Source of the DNA: Filimonas zeae
Lineage (GTDB): Bacteria > Bacteroidota > Bacteroidia > Chitinophagales > Chitinophagaceae
Direction: 5' to 3'
DNA: 64,000 nt
NCBI RefSeq assembly: GCF_014641615.1
Contig: NZ_BMIB01000001.1
Location: forward strand, 1,240,769 to 1,304,768
Positions 18,515 to 28,365 of this stretch are shown here, in pieces. The notes beneath the pieces are model-generated. The model worked only from the letters and a program-made list of their open reading frames with translations, was not told where the DNA came from and did no database searches. A program made the translations under genes and the position numbers. How positions within the stretch are numbered: the first letter of the stretch is position 1; every line of letters starts with the position of its first letter.

Positions 18515-19102
18515 ATGCACAATCAGAATGTAATATGGAACACGTTCCGGTATGGAGACGAAGCTGCTTTTAAAACCATCTTTGATCAGTTCTACGATCA
18601 GCTATATAACTACGGCCATAAGTTTACCACCGATACCTTTATTATAGAAGAAGCCCTGCAGGATTTGTTTGTGAAGCTTTGGAAGAACAAAGACAACCTG
18701 GGCGAAACCGGTTCTGTAAAAAATTATCTGTACAAAGCCTTCCGCCGGGTGCTGCTGCGCAAGCTGGATTACGCGCCACGCCTTCAATTGTTTGCTGCCA
18801 GTGATGAGAACGTGCCATTTATGATAGAGCCGGGGCATGATAACAGCCTGATACAGAGCGAAGGTTTGGCCGAGATACGCCAGAAGCTGGTGCAGGCGCT
18901 GGAAAAGCTATCGCCCCGCCAGCGTGAAATTATTCATTTAAAATATTATGAAGAGCTGGAATATGAAGAGATAGCAGGCATTATGCAGCTATCTGTTTCC
19001 AGCACGTATAAACTGCTTTACCGTGCAGTAGACTCCCTTAAGGCCCATTTCTCCCCACTGGAATGGATTGCCGTTATCTCCCTTTTAGCCCTGAAAAAAT
19101 AA
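18515..19102 (+). CDS. RNA polymerase ECF sigma-70 factor
   Basis: Alternative sigma factor expected to be held by the FecR protein encoded next and to direct transcription of this SusC/SusD locus. Region 2 contains the DEAAFKTIFDQFY start and DLFVKLWKNKD; region 4 contains LSPRQREIIHLKYYEELEYEEIAGIM with a helix-turn-helix and VSSTYKLLYRAVDSLK. I prefer the ATG at 18515 (MHNQNVIW); an in-frame GTG at 18503 would add four residues. The protein ends in a hydrophobic tail (LEWIAVISLLALKK). The long spacer between regions 2 and 4 is that of the Bacteroidetes family 1 ECF group. Confidence 0.92.
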   Translation: MHNQNVIWNTFRYGDEAAFKTIFDQFYDQLYNYGHKFTTDTFIIEEALQDLFVKLWKNKDNLGETGSVKNYLYKAFRRVLLRKLDYAPRLQLFAASDENVPFMIEPGHDNSLIQSEGLAEIRQKLVQALEKLSPRQREIIHLKYYEELEYEEIAGIMQLSVSSTYKLLYRAVDSLKAHFSPLEWIAVISLLALKK

Positions 19103-19169
19103 TTTTTCATTTTTTTTCTTTTTGGTGGGATAAAAAGAAAAAAGCGTGTGTAGTTAATAGAAGAGAACG

Positions 19170-20207
19170 ATGAGCGAGCAGGAGCAAGCATACACGGGCT
19201 ATACAAGCCTCGATTTTTTTGAAGACGACCGTTATATCAGGTTTATTCTGCATCCGGATGCAGGGGAAGCTGCATATTGGGCAAACGTTTCTGAAAATTC
19301 TGCTGACAGGGCAGCTGCCATGGAGGAGGCACGTGTATGGATTCTGCTGCTGAACCGGCAGCCGGTACAAACCCCGGCAAAAGGGAAGGAGCAGGCCTGG
19401 CAACAGCTTACGCAGCGTATAGATACCTGGCAGCAGCAACGCACCCGGTATGTGGTACCGCTAAAGCGGGCCTCCGTTTGGGTAGGCAGTGTGGCAGCCG
19501 TGCTGATGGCGGTGTGGGTGTTGAGAGAGTGGACGCAGCATGGAACACAGCAGTTTGCCACTGACTTTGGAAAACTACGTGAAGTAGTGCTTCCTGATGA
19601 ATCGGTGGTTACGCTCAACGGTAACTCTAACGTGCATTACAACCGCGGCTGGAAAACCAGCAAGCCACGCGAGATGTGGCTACAGGGTGAGGCATTTTTT
19701 AATGTTAAACACGTAGCCGTTCAAAACCGCTGGCAGCAGAGTGATTCGTTTCTGGTGCATGTAAACGGACTGAATTTAACCGTAACGGGTACAAAGTTTA
19801 ATGTAAAAAGCAGGCGCAGCGCCATTGAGGTTACGTTGCTGGAAGGCGGACTGCGGGTGGATAAGGATGGTGTAAATGCTTTTTCAAAAGTATTGAAACC
19901 GGGTGATGTGTTTGTATATGATAGAGCACAAACCGCAGCCGGTCAGCTACAGGTAAATCCGTTATCGCGCAATGCGTGGACAAGGCGAGAGCTGGAGCTG
20001 GACGGATATACTTTATTACAATTATTACAGATTCTGGAAGATACATACGGGTATGATATTACCCTGCAATCGCCGGAACTCGCCGATAAAAAATTAACCG
20101 GAACTATTCCGGCCTCCAGTGGAGAGGATATTCTTTTTGTGTTGCAAAAGACACTTGGTTTACGTGTAAGCCGTAATGGAAACCGGCTGGTGATTTCGAA
20201 AATTTAA
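19170..20207 (+). CDS. FecR-family anti-sigma factor
   Basis: Single-pass inner membrane regulator that binds the sigma factor in the cytoplasm and receives the signal from the SusC STN domain in the periplasm. The N-terminal cytoplasmic part is about 95 residues, followed by one membrane segment (VWVGSVAAVLMAVWVL, about 102-118), the FecR domain (about 130-235, with REVVLPDESVVTLNGNS and LQGEAFFNVKH) and a C-terminal DUF4974 domain (about 265-345). The gene lies 67 bp after the sigma gene and 16 bp before susC. The N-terminal part is diverged from the other two FecR proteins in the window. Confidence 0.93.
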   Translation: MSEQEQAYTGYTSLDFFEDDRYIRFILHPDAGEAAYWANVSENSADRAAAMEEARVWILLLNRQPVQTPAKGKEQAWQQLTQRIDTWQQQRTRYVVPLKRASVWVGSVAAVLMAVWVLREWTQHGTQQFATDFGKLREVVLPDESVVTLNGNSNVHYNRGWKTSKPREMWLQGEAFFNVKHVAVQNRWQQSDSFLVHVNGLNLTVTGTKFNVKSRRSAIEVTLLEGGLRVDKDGVNAFSKVLKPGDVFVYDRAQTAAGQLQVNPLSRNAWTRRELELDGYTLLQLLQILEDTYGYDITLQSPELADKKLTGTIPASSGEDILFVLQKTLGLRVSRNGNRLVISKI

Positions 20208-20223
20208 CTCTGAAACTAAAACA

Positions 20224-23200
20224 ATGCTTATGAAGAAAGCGTGCCTTATTGTCGCGTGGTTACTTTCTGTTTGCCTGTCTGTGCCGGTTTGGGCGCAACA
20301 GCAGCGGATACTTCTTTCCAAAGCACTTGCCGAAGTAAAGGCGGTGTATGGAACCCGGTTCTCTTACGAAGAACATTTGCTGGATGATGTGTATGTTAAC
20401 AGCAATCTTAAATTCTCCCCCAACGACCCCGTAGAAAATGTATTAAAAGATTTGTTATATAGTAAGGGTTTTCTGTTCCTGTATGTACAGAAGAATTATT
20501 ACACCATTGTTAAGGATAACAGAAAGAAAGAAGATGGCGGTACAGGTACGGAATCTGCTCCTGACAAGGTAGAAGCATATGTGCCATCATCTGTTCCGGA
20601 TTATGTACAAACCATTACCGGCCGCGTAACAGACGCCGATGGTAAGCCATTAATTGGCGCTACTGTACTGCCTGATGGGTATGCTGTTACCTCTGGTGTA
20701 AGCACCAACAGTGATGGCTATTATACATTACGGTTAAGGGTTAAAACCACTGCGGTAGTATTCAGTTATATAGGTATGGTGCCTCAGAAGTTGCCGATAG
20801 AAGGTAAAGCAATGTTGAATGTGCAACTGGAGTATGAGGCTGCCACTCTTTCCAACGTAAGTGTTGTATCTACCGGTTATCAGGTTTTACCTAAGGAGCG
20901 TGCTACCGGTTCTTTTGGCGTAATTACGGCCGAAAAAATAAAAGAAGTGCCTGCACCCAGTTTAATGGAGCGTTTGGAAAGTGTTACACCCGGACTTCGT
21001 ATTGATGTAAGGAATAACACCATTGCCATAAGAGGCACTAATACACTTCAGGCAAGCGTAGGTACTACACCTTTAATTGTTATTGATGGTTTTCCTGCTC
21101 CTTTGTTCGATCAGACTTTAACAGAGCGCCTGAATGCAAACTCTGCTGCAGGTGCGGTGTTAAGCCGTTATAACCCGGAAGATATAGAATCTATCACCGT
21201 GTTAAAAGATGCTGCTGCTGCCTCTATCTGGGGTGCCAAGGCAGCTAATGGAGTTATTGTAATTACTACTAAAAAGGGACAAAAGAATACTTCCCGCTTA
21301 AACTTCAGTACTGCCATCAGTACTTCTAACCCTGCCAATATGGATCATCTGAACCGGATGAGTAGTTCGGATTATATAGATCTGGAGCGCGAGATGAAAG
21401 GCATGGGGTATTTTAGTGATCCGGCTATATGGACACCCAGTTCATGGATGACGTTTAATCAGAACAGGCCTGTAAGTGAGGCACTGGAGTGGATGTTTAA
21501 AGTAGATCGCGGAACGGCTACTGCACAGCAGCGCGATTCTGCACTGGCTGCACTGGGCAGGCTGGATAACCGTGCGCAGATACGCGATTTGTTAATGCAA
21601 CGCGCAGTATCTCAGCAGTATAACCTGTCTTTATCTGGCGGCGGGCAAAACAGCACCTATTTTGTATCAGCCAACTACACTAAGGATGTTCCTGTATTCA
21701 GAAAAAATGTAGGGGAAAGCTATTTTGTAACGGCCAACCTTTCTAATAACCTTTTTAACAATCGCGTTACTTTAAATACCGGGATTAACTATAACTACGC
21801 CAGCAGTACCTCTAACCAGGCGGGGTTGAATGCCATTGGTAACAGCAATATGGGCCTTCGCCCGTACGAAATGCTGCAGAATGAAAAAGGCCAGGCTATT
21901 GGCCGTAACCTTTTATTCCGCGATGAGGTGGCAAACGACTTTGTAAGCAAAGGCTATATGCCTTTTACATACAGCCCCCTGCAGGAGTTGAACTATGGCA
22001 ATGGCGTTAACAAACAAAACCGTTTTCGTTTTGTAACCAGCATCAATACCAAAATAACCAACTGGTTAAATATAGATGTGGCCGGTATGTTACAGAAAAG
22101 TATAGGCGAAAATAATCAGCTGTCCGATTTAAACAGTTACAGCACCCGTATCAGCATTAATGAGGGTACTACGGTTAACCCTAACGGCTCTTTACTGTAT
22201 GGTGTGCCTTATGGTGGTATTATGCTTACTACGTTTGCTGCTTCAGATAACTATTCATTACGCGGGCAGGTAAACGTGAACAAAAATTTTGGTGATAACT
22301 TTTCGCTGAATGCGGTTGCCGGAACGGAAATAAGGGAAGATAAACGCAACAGCCGCCAGCAAACCAGATATGGATACAATGATGAAGTAAAAAGTTCTGC
22401 ATCATTTACACCAGGCGTTCCTTACAATACCATCTACGGCTGGTCGTCCAGTTTATCTTATAACGATGGCTCTATTACTGCCAATGTTGAGCGTGCGCTT
22501 TCTTATTACAGTAATGCAGCATTATCAATGTTCAACAATAAGTATGTGGTTTCGGGTAGTGTGCGGTTTGATGATTTTTCTATGCTGGGTGTATCCAGAA
22601 GCAAGCGTGCTAAACCATTATGGTCTGCAGGTGCCAAATGGAATGTACTGGCAGAAGATTTTATGAAGCATGTAAATGGTATTAATAACCTGGCAGTTCG
22701 TTTAACCTACGGTACGGGTGGCTCTTTGCCCAGAAGTGTGGCAAATGCTGCATTGGTGTCGCTTTTCCCGGCCAACACTATTACCGGTGAAACGTATGGG
22801 GTAATTGGTACCCCTGCCAATAACACTGCCGGATGGTCGCTTACCAGAAGCACTAACCTGGGGGTAGACGTGGCTTTCTTAAAAGATCGCTTATCGGTAA
22901 GTGCAGATGTTTATCGTAAAAGAACTACGGACTTACTGTGGATTTTTCCCATCAACCCCACTTACGGATGGACCAGTCTTGAACATAATGCCGCCAGCAT
23001 GACCGGTAAGGGATTTGAGCTGTCTGTTACAGGGCAGATAATAAAGAAAAAGAATTTCCTGTGGTCATCTACGTTTAATATTTCTTATAATACCAACAAG
23101 GTAACGGATGCACGTTTTATCAATCCTAACAATACCACTCTGGTAAACTCGGCTACTCCTATTGAAGGAATGCCTACCGATTATCTTTATGCTTACAAGT

Positions 23201-23832
23201 GGGCCGGACTTGATACCCTGGGACGTTCGCAGATATTTGATAAGGACGGTAAAGTTGTAAGTGCGGATATTAATAATACGCAGTTAACAGAAGCAGATCT
23301 GGTTTACAAAGGCCGTACTACGCCACCTTTCTTTGGTGGCTTTTTCAACAACTTTACTTATAAAGGTTTTACACTGGGGGTACGTATGACATATGAAATG
23401 GGTCATGTCTATCGCCGGTTGTCTATCGAAAACTATCCTGATTATACCAACTTCACGTATTCAGGTGTAATAGGTGCCCAGCAGGATCTGGCTTTACGCT
23501 GGAGAAAGAAAGGAGATGAAGCGGTAACCAATGTGCCGGGGTTAAAAAATATTAACTACAACAGCAGTAACCGTTATAAAAACTCTGATCTGTTAACACA
23601 GAGTGCCAGTCATATCCGCCTTCAGCAGATTTCGCTGGGTTACCAGTTGCCTGCGCAGTTACTGTCGCGCGTGGGTGCTAAATCAGCCAGCTTTACCGTT
23701 TCGGCAAGAAACTTTGGAATTATATGGCGTAAAAACAAGTTTGGAGACGATCCAAGCTATATAGCCAGGAACAGCTATAATAATCTGCCTCCTGCTACTG
23801 CCTGGTTTTTCAGTTTTAATGTTGGATTCTAA
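20224..23832 (+). CDS. SusC/RagA-family TonB-linked protein with STN signalling domain
   Basis: Outer membrane transporter and signal transducer. A signal peptide ends near VWAQQ (residue 25), followed by an STN (secretin/TonB short N-terminal) domain at about 28-100, a 40-residue linker rich in charged residues, a carboxypeptidase-regulatory-like domain (about 135-215), a TonB-box-like VSVVSTGY, the plug with VLKDAAAASIWGAKAANGVIV, and a barrel ending FSFNVGF. The STN domain is the part that contacts FecR, which fits the sigma/FecR pair directly upstream. At 1202 residues it is the longest SusC in the window. The second ATG at 20230 would be an equally good start. Confidence 0.95.
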   Translation: MLMKKACLIVAWLLSVCLSVPVWAQQQRILLSKALAEVKAVYGTRFSYEEHLLDDVYVNSNLKFSPNDPVENVLKDLLYSKGFLFLYVQKNYYTIVKDNRKKEDGGTGTESAPDKVEAYVPSSVPDYVQTITGRVTDADGKPLIGATVLPDGYAVTSGVSTNSDGYYTLRLRVKTTAVVFSYIGMVPQKLPIEGKAMLNVQLEYEAATLSNVSVVSTGYQVLPKERATGSFGVITAEKIKEVPAPSLMERLESVTPGLRIDVRNNTIAIRGTNTLQASVGTTPLIVIDGFPAPLFDQTLTERLNANSAAGAVLSRYNPEDIESITVLKDAAAASIWGAKAANGVIVITTKKGQKNTSRLNFSTAISTSNPANMDHLNRMSSSDYIDLEREMKGMGYFSDPAIWTPSSWMTFNQNRPVSEALEWMFKVDRGTATAQQRDSALAALGRLDNRAQIRDLLMQRAVSQQYNLSLSGGGQNSTYFVSANYTKDVPVFRKNVGESYFVTANLSNNLFNNRVTLNTGINYNYASSTSNQAGLNAIGNSNMGLRPYEMLQNEKGQAIGRNLLFRDEVANDFVSKGYMPFTYSPLQELNYGNGVNKQNRFRFVTSINTKITNWLNIDVAGMLQKSIGENNQLSDLNSYSTRISINEGTTVNPNGSLLYGVPYGGIMLTTFAASDNYSLRGQVNVNKNFGDNFSLNAVAGTEIREDKRNSRQQTRYGYNDEVKSSASFTPGVPYNTIYGWSSSLSYNDGSITANVERALSYYSNAALSMFNNKYVVSGSVRFDDFSMLGVSRSKRAKPLWSAGAKWNVLAEDFMKHVNGINNLAVRLTYGTGGSLPRSVANAALVSLFPANTITGETYGVIGTPANNTAGWSLTRSTNLGVDVAFLKDRLSVSADVYRKRTTDLLWIFPINPTYGWTSLEHNAASMTGKGFELSVTGQIIKKKNFLWSSTFNISYNTNKVTDARFINPNNTTLVNSATPIEGMPTDYLYAYKWAGLDTLGRSQIFDKDGKVVSADINNTQLTEADLVYKGRTTPPFFGGFFNNFTYKGFTLGVRMTYEMGHVYRRLSIENYPDYTNFTYSGVIGAQQDLALRWRKKGDEAVTNVPGLKNINYNSSNRYKNSDLLTQSASHIRLQQISLGYQLPAQLLSRVGAKSASFTVSARNFGIIWRKNKFGDDPSYIARNSYNNLPPATAWFFSFNVGF

Positions 23833-23853
23833 AATTGCTTAAACGTAATAACA

Positions 23854-25224
23854 ATGACTAAATATATTGTATACCTGTCGGTGGCTGTAGCTGCCATCGG
23901 CAGCTTTTCCTGCCGCAAGTATGTAGAAGTGGAGCAACCCAATCAGCGGGTGTTAAAATACACTTCCGATTATCAGGCCCTGTTGAATAATGTAACTGTA
24001 TTTGAGGGGGGGTATAACATGCCTATGTTATCAGAAAGTGATGTGGATGCAGGTAATAGTACGGCTGTTCAAAACCGGTTAACCAACGAGCTGGGTAACA
24101 TTTATACCTGGGCGGCAGATTACTATACAGGCGCACAAACAGATGGTGTCTGGACACAGCAGTACAACGTTATTTATGAGTGTAATGCTATTGTAAATGG
24201 CGTAATGAGCAGCCTGAATGGTACCGATGCACAAAAGCAGACTATTTATGCAGAGGCGCTGGCACAGCGGGCGTATACTTATCTGATGCTGCTGAATATG
24301 TATGCTCCGGTATACAACCAGGCTACAGCATCTACCGATCTGGGATTGCCTTTGCTGCTTTCCCCCGATTTGTTTGTTGATCTTACGCGCAGTTCGGTTC
24401 AAACCGTATATGACCAGATTTTACAGGATGTTACAACAGCGCTTCCTAACCTGCTGGATCATCCTTCTAATAATCTGCATGCAGGCAAAGCGGCGGGTTA
24501 TGCTACACTGGCCCGTATGTATCTGTATATGCAGAACTATGCTAAAGCAGGCGAAAATGCGGCTATGGCTTTGCGTTATCAGGATTCATTACTTAACCTG
24601 TCTGCATTTGGTACTACGCTTACGGGCTATCCCCGGAGGCTGCAACACCCCGAGTTGATTTTATGTAAAAAGGGTGCAAGATTAGGCTTCTTCTCCCTGC
24701 CGCTGAGCAATGAGTTGCTTAGCTATTTTTCTGCCAACGATCTGCGTTACACATTATATACACGCGATGGCAGCAACTTTTCTCCCTCCTTTACCGGAAG
24801 GGGCTCTTTTAAGTACAACTTATTTGCGAATGATGATATAGCCATAGGTGTTTCCGTACCGGAGATGATGCTGATACAGGCCGAAGGCCTGGCGCGCAAT
24901 AACCAGCCGTCTGAAGCAATGGCGCTGGTTAACAAATTACGGCAAAAGCGTTTTAAGGCGGCGGATTATGTAGCGCTTTCTGCCAACACCGGCACTGAGG
25001 CGCTGAATATAGTGCTGGCAGAAAGAAGAAGAGAGTTGTTTGGTACGGGCCTGCGCTGGTTTGACCAGAGAAGGCTTAGCAGAGAGCCGGCCCTGGCTAC
25101 TACGGTAACCAGAGCGTTTAAGGGTAATAACTATACACTTGAGCCGGGTAGTAACCGCTTTGTATATCCGATAGCGCCGTATTATATTCAGCTGAACCCC
25201 GAAATACAACAGAATAAAAGATAA
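23854..25224 (+). CDS. SusD/RagB-family lipoprotein
   Basis: Surface-exposed ligand-binding partner of the SusC 21 bp upstream. The lipobox Cys is residue 20 (GSFSCRKY). The body has the usual TPR-like helical repeats and SusD pattern SVPEMMLIQAEGLARNNQPSEAMALVNKLRQKR, ending with AERRRELFGTGLRWFDQRRL. At 456 residues it is short compared with the glycan PUL SusD proteins here (566 and 602), a size more like the RagB-type members. The following genes encode a thioredoxin-fold protein and an S41 protease, so a peptide or protein ligand is more likely than a sugar. Confidence 0.93.
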   Translation: MTKYIVYLSVAVAAIGSFSCRKYVEVEQPNQRVLKYTSDYQALLNNVTVFEGGYNMPMLSESDVDAGNSTAVQNRLTNELGNIYTWAADYYTGAQTDGVWTQQYNVIYECNAIVNGVMSSLNGTDAQKQTIYAEALAQRAYTYLMLLNMYAPVYNQATASTDLGLPLLLSPDLFVDLTRSSVQTVYDQILQDVTTALPNLLDHPSNNLHAGKAAGYATLARMYLYMQNYAKAGENAAMALRYQDSLLNLSAFGTTLTGYPRRLQHPELILCKKGARLGFFSLPLSNELLSYFSANDLRYTLYTRDGSNFSPSFTGRGSFKYNLFANDDIAIGVSVPEMMLIQAEGLARNNQPSEAMALVNKLRQKRFKAADYVALSANTGTEALNIVLAERRRELFGTGLRWFDQRRLSREPALATTVTRAFKGNNYTLEPGSNRFVYPIAPYYIQLNPEIQQNKR

Positions 25225-25242
25225 CAGGTAAAAGATCAGGCT

Positions 25243-26718
25243 ATGAAAAAAGGATTATGTGCCTTAAGCCTGGGAATTTTTGTTGCTGTATCAGCAGTGA
25301 ATGCCCAGAACAATTTTGAACAGTATAAGAACGCAGACCCGCGCGAACTGGTGAACAGTAAAGACCTTACACAGCAGCAGCTGGAACGGTTGGTGCGTTA
25401 CTACTCCTACGATGCAAAAGACGCAAAACGGGCAGCATTGCTGGATTCACTGCTGGTGCAGAAAGAACCTAAGGGGCCTTATGCCCGCATGTCAGCTTTT
25501 CAAAACGCTAATCAGGAAAGAAACAGCAGCGTGCGCCAGGAAAAACTGGAAAAGCTGTTGCGTGATTTTCCTAAAGCGGAATGGAACCATAATCCTAAAG
25601 TGCAGGGCTTCATTTATTATAGCGTAGACAGAGGGCTGGGAGAATTGTACTTCGTAAACAAACAGTTTGATAAGCTGATACCCTATGCAGCGGGTATGGA
25701 TTTTAAGTCGGAGAATGAAGTGTACCGCTGGAATGTGATGCGTGCATACATGTTTAAAATGATAGGCTATGATACCTTGTATCAGGTAGCTACTCCTATG
25801 ATTAAAGATCTGATTGCAAAAGTAAAAGACGGGTCTTATATAGAGGAAGGTGTATTTGATGCGGCAAAAGCGCAGGAGAATGCCAATGAGCAGCTGGATA
25901 ACGAACTGAATATTTATATACAGTTGCTGAATAGCCTGGGCAAATATGAAGAAGCGAAAGGTTATTTCGCGTACCTGAGCCCCAAAGGTCAGTACGGAAA
26001 GGCTGAGTTGAACGAACTGCACATGAGCCTGTTGGAAAAGCTGAATGAAAAAGAAGCTATTCAGCCGTTACTGGAAAAAAGCATCAATGTCAATGCGGTT
26101 ACCCCGGTTATGTTTGATAAGCTGAAGAAGATTTATGCCGCAAAGCATGCAGGCATGAATGGCTATGATGCCTATGTTACTTCTTTACAGTCTAAAGAAG
26201 GACAGGAGAAGTTAAAGGCCCATGTAAAAGAACATATGGCCAACTGGGAGTACCAGCCGTTTGCCCTGGAGAATGCAAACGGAGAACTGGTAAGATCCAG
26301 CGAGTGGGGCGATAAAATTGTGGTGGTTGATTTCTGGGCTACCTGGTGTAAGCCATGTATTGAAGCTTTTCCCGGTATGCAATTGCTGATTGATAAGTAT
26401 GCCAAAGACAGCAGTGTGGGGGTATATTTTATAGGCACCATGCAGTTTGGCGATTATAAAACCAAGTCGGTAGATTATGTAAAAAGCAAAGGCTACCGTG
26501 GCTTTAACCTGCTGCACGATGCGGTAAATAAAAAAACAGGCGAGCAGGATGTGGTGTATAAATCTTTTATGCCTTATTTCAAAGCCTCTGGCATTCCCCG
26601 TAAAGTGGTGCTGAAAGATGGTGTTATGCGCTATACTTCTGAAGGCTATTCAGGCAGTCCCAGTTTGCTGGCTGATGAGTTGTCGTACGTTATTGAACTG
26701 CTAAAAGCTGAAAAGTAA
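25243..26718 (+). CDS. TlpA-like thioredoxin-fold protein with long N-terminal helical region
   Basis: Periplasmic thiol-disulfide protein. A signal peptide of about 21 residues (ends AVNAQN) is followed by about 310 mostly helical residues of unknown function, then a thioredoxin-like domain with the redox pair Cys369-Lys-Pro-Cys372 in FWATWCKPC and the cis-Pro region ASGIPRKVVL. The N-terminal part is not DUF4369, unlike the other two thioredoxin proteins in the window. Its stop codon overlaps the start of the S41 protease gene by one base (TAATG), a sign of translational coupling, so the two proteins probably act on the same substrate. Confidence 0.85.
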   Translation: MKKGLCALSLGIFVAVSAVNAQNNFEQYKNADPRELVNSKDLTQQQLERLVRYYSYDAKDAKRAALLDSLLVQKEPKGPYARMSAFQNANQERNSSVRQEKLEKLLRDFPKAEWNHNPKVQGFIYYSVDRGLGELYFVNKQFDKLIPYAAGMDFKSENEVYRWNVMRAYMFKMIGYDTLYQVATPMIKDLIAKVKDGSYIEEGVFDAAKAQENANEQLDNELNIYIQLLNSLGKYEEAKGYFAYLSPKGQYGKAELNELHMSLLEKLNEKEAIQPLLEKSINVNAVTPVMFDKLKKIYAAKHAGMNGYDAYVTSLQSKEGQEKLKAHVKEHMANWEYQPFALENANGELVRSSEWGDKIVVVDFWATWCKPCIEAFPGMQLLIDKYAKDSSVGVYFIGTMQFGDYKTKSVDYVKSKGYRGFNLLHDAVNKKTGEQDVVYKSFMPYFKASGIPRKVVLKDGVMRYTSEGYSGSPSLLADELSYVIELLKAEK

Positions 26719-28337
26719 TGAGAGTATGGAACAAAGCTGCTGTAATGGCAGCTGCCTTAACAGGCATGGTGTACGGTGCGCAGGCACAGATGAACCCGAA
26801 AGAGAAATTAGCAGCCGCACTGAAAGCTATACAGGATAACTATGTGGATGTAATGGCCGATGAAAAGCTGGTAGATGCAGCTATTGCTGGCATGATACGC
26901 GAGCTGGACCCGCATTCGCGCTACTTTAGCCGCGAAGAGGCTTTGCAGATGCGCGAAGCTATGAGCGGTAGCTTCACTGGTATTGGCATTGAATACCTGA
27001 TGCAGCGGGATAGTGTGTATGTAACGCAGGTAATTCCGGAAGGGCCTGCGGATAAAAAGGGACTTCAACCTGGTGACCGTATTATTGCTATCAACGGTAA
27101 ATCTGTTGCCGGCCAGCAGATCAGCAATTATGATATTATGAAAATGCTGCGGGGCGAAAAAAATACACCGGTTACTTTACAGATATGGCGTGCTGCTACC
27201 CAGGCACCCTTTACCACAGAAATTGTAAGGGGGGCTATACCCGATAAATCGGTAAAAGCCGCTTATATGGTGAATGATAAAACCGGTTATATAGCCTTGC
27301 GCATATTCAATTCCACCACCCGGCAGGAGATGGACAAAGCCCTGGAAGAACTGAAAGCAAAGGGTATGCAAAACCTGATACTGGATTTACAGGGCAATGG
27401 CGGTGGATATGTAGAAGCAGCGATAGGCGTAGCAGATGAGTTTTTGAAAAAAGATCAGCTGGTGTTTTACAGCAGCCCGCAGGATGGTGGTAAAGATTAT
27501 TATTACACCAGTGGTTCAGGGCAGTTTATGGAAGGGAAGCTGGTGGTAATGATAGATCAGAACACCGCCTCGGCCAGTGAAATATTATCCGGAGCCTTGC
27601 AGGATTGGGACCGTGCGGTACTGGTAGGCAGAAGAAGTTTTGGTAAGGGATTGATGCAGAAGCCTACGGCACTGCCTGATGGCTCTGTAATGGAGCTAAC
27701 GGGCGCACGTTATTTTACACCATCCGGCCGCTCTATACAAAAACCCTATCATGGCGCGCAGTACGATGATAATGTTGCTACCCGTATGGCCAGTGGCGAG
27801 TTGGTAAATGCAGGTGTGGTACACTTTGCAGATTCGCTGAAGTTTACCACCCTGGTAAGCAAACGCACGGTATATGGTGGCGGCGGTATTATGCCGGATA
27901 AGTATGTGCCTATTGATACCATTGAATACAATGGCTGGTTGCAGGATGTGTCTGATGCAGGTTTGGTAAACAAAGCAGTATTTGCTTATATAGAAGGTAA
28001 CCGTACTGCTTTGCATACTGCTTATCCGCAGTTTACCACTTTCTTAAACAGCTTTCAGTTACCTGCCACGGTAGTGGAAGAGGTAGTGGAAGAAGCGCAG
28101 AAAGCAGGCAGGCCATTACAACCGGCAAACGCAGCACGTTTACGCAACCTGCTGGCGTTGGAGATTAAGGCGCAGGTGGCAAGGCAGCTGTATTCAGGTA
28201 ATACTTATTACACACAGGTAATGAATAGTGACAACGAAAGCTACCGCAAGGCGTTAGAAATTATCTCCGATGCAAATGCATACAACAACTATCTGCCTGT
28301 GGTAAAACCGGCGGCTAAAAAATCCGCAAAAAAATAG
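26718..28337 (+). CDS. S41-family C-terminal processing peptidase with PDZ domain
   Basis: Periplasmic serine protease of the CtpA/Tsp type. A signal peptide (ends near GAQAQM) precedes a helical N-terminal region with LDPHSRYFSREE, a PDZ domain at about 85-165 (GIGIEYLMQ to KMLRGEKN), and the S41 domain with LDLQGNGGGY, the catalytic Ser inside NTASASEIL, and the catalytic Lys in RRSFGKGLMQK. All catalytic elements are present. The 539-residue length is normal for Bacteroidota homologues. It starts inside the stop codon of the thioredoxin-fold gene and is 28 bp upstream of a second one. Confidence 0.93.
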   Translation: MRVWNKAAVMAAALTGMVYGAQAQMNPKEKLAAALKAIQDNYVDVMADEKLVDAAIAGMIRELDPHSRYFSREEALQMREAMSGSFTGIGIEYLMQRDSVYVTQVIPEGPADKKGLQPGDRIIAINGKSVAGQQISNYDIMKMLRGEKNTPVTLQIWRAATQAPFTTEIVRGAIPDKSVKAAYMVNDKTGYIALRIFNSTTRQEMDKALEELKAKGMQNLILDLQGNGGGYVEAAIGVADEFLKKDQLVFYSSPQDGGKDYYYTSGSGQFMEGKLVVMIDQNTASASEILSGALQDWDRAVLVGRRSFGKGLMQKPTALPDGSVMELTGARYFTPSGRSIQKPYHGAQYDDNVATRMASGELVNAGVVHFADSLKFTTLVSKRTVYGGGGIMPDKYVPIDTIEYNGWLQDVSDAGLVNKAVFAYIEGNRTALHTAYPQFTTFLNSFQLPATVVEEVVEEAQKAGRPLQPANAARLRNLLALEIKAQVARQLYSGNTYYTQVMNSDNESYRKALEIISDANAYNNYLPVVKPAAKKSAKK

Positions 28338-28365
28338 CGATCCATTCATTTTATTAATAAGCGTT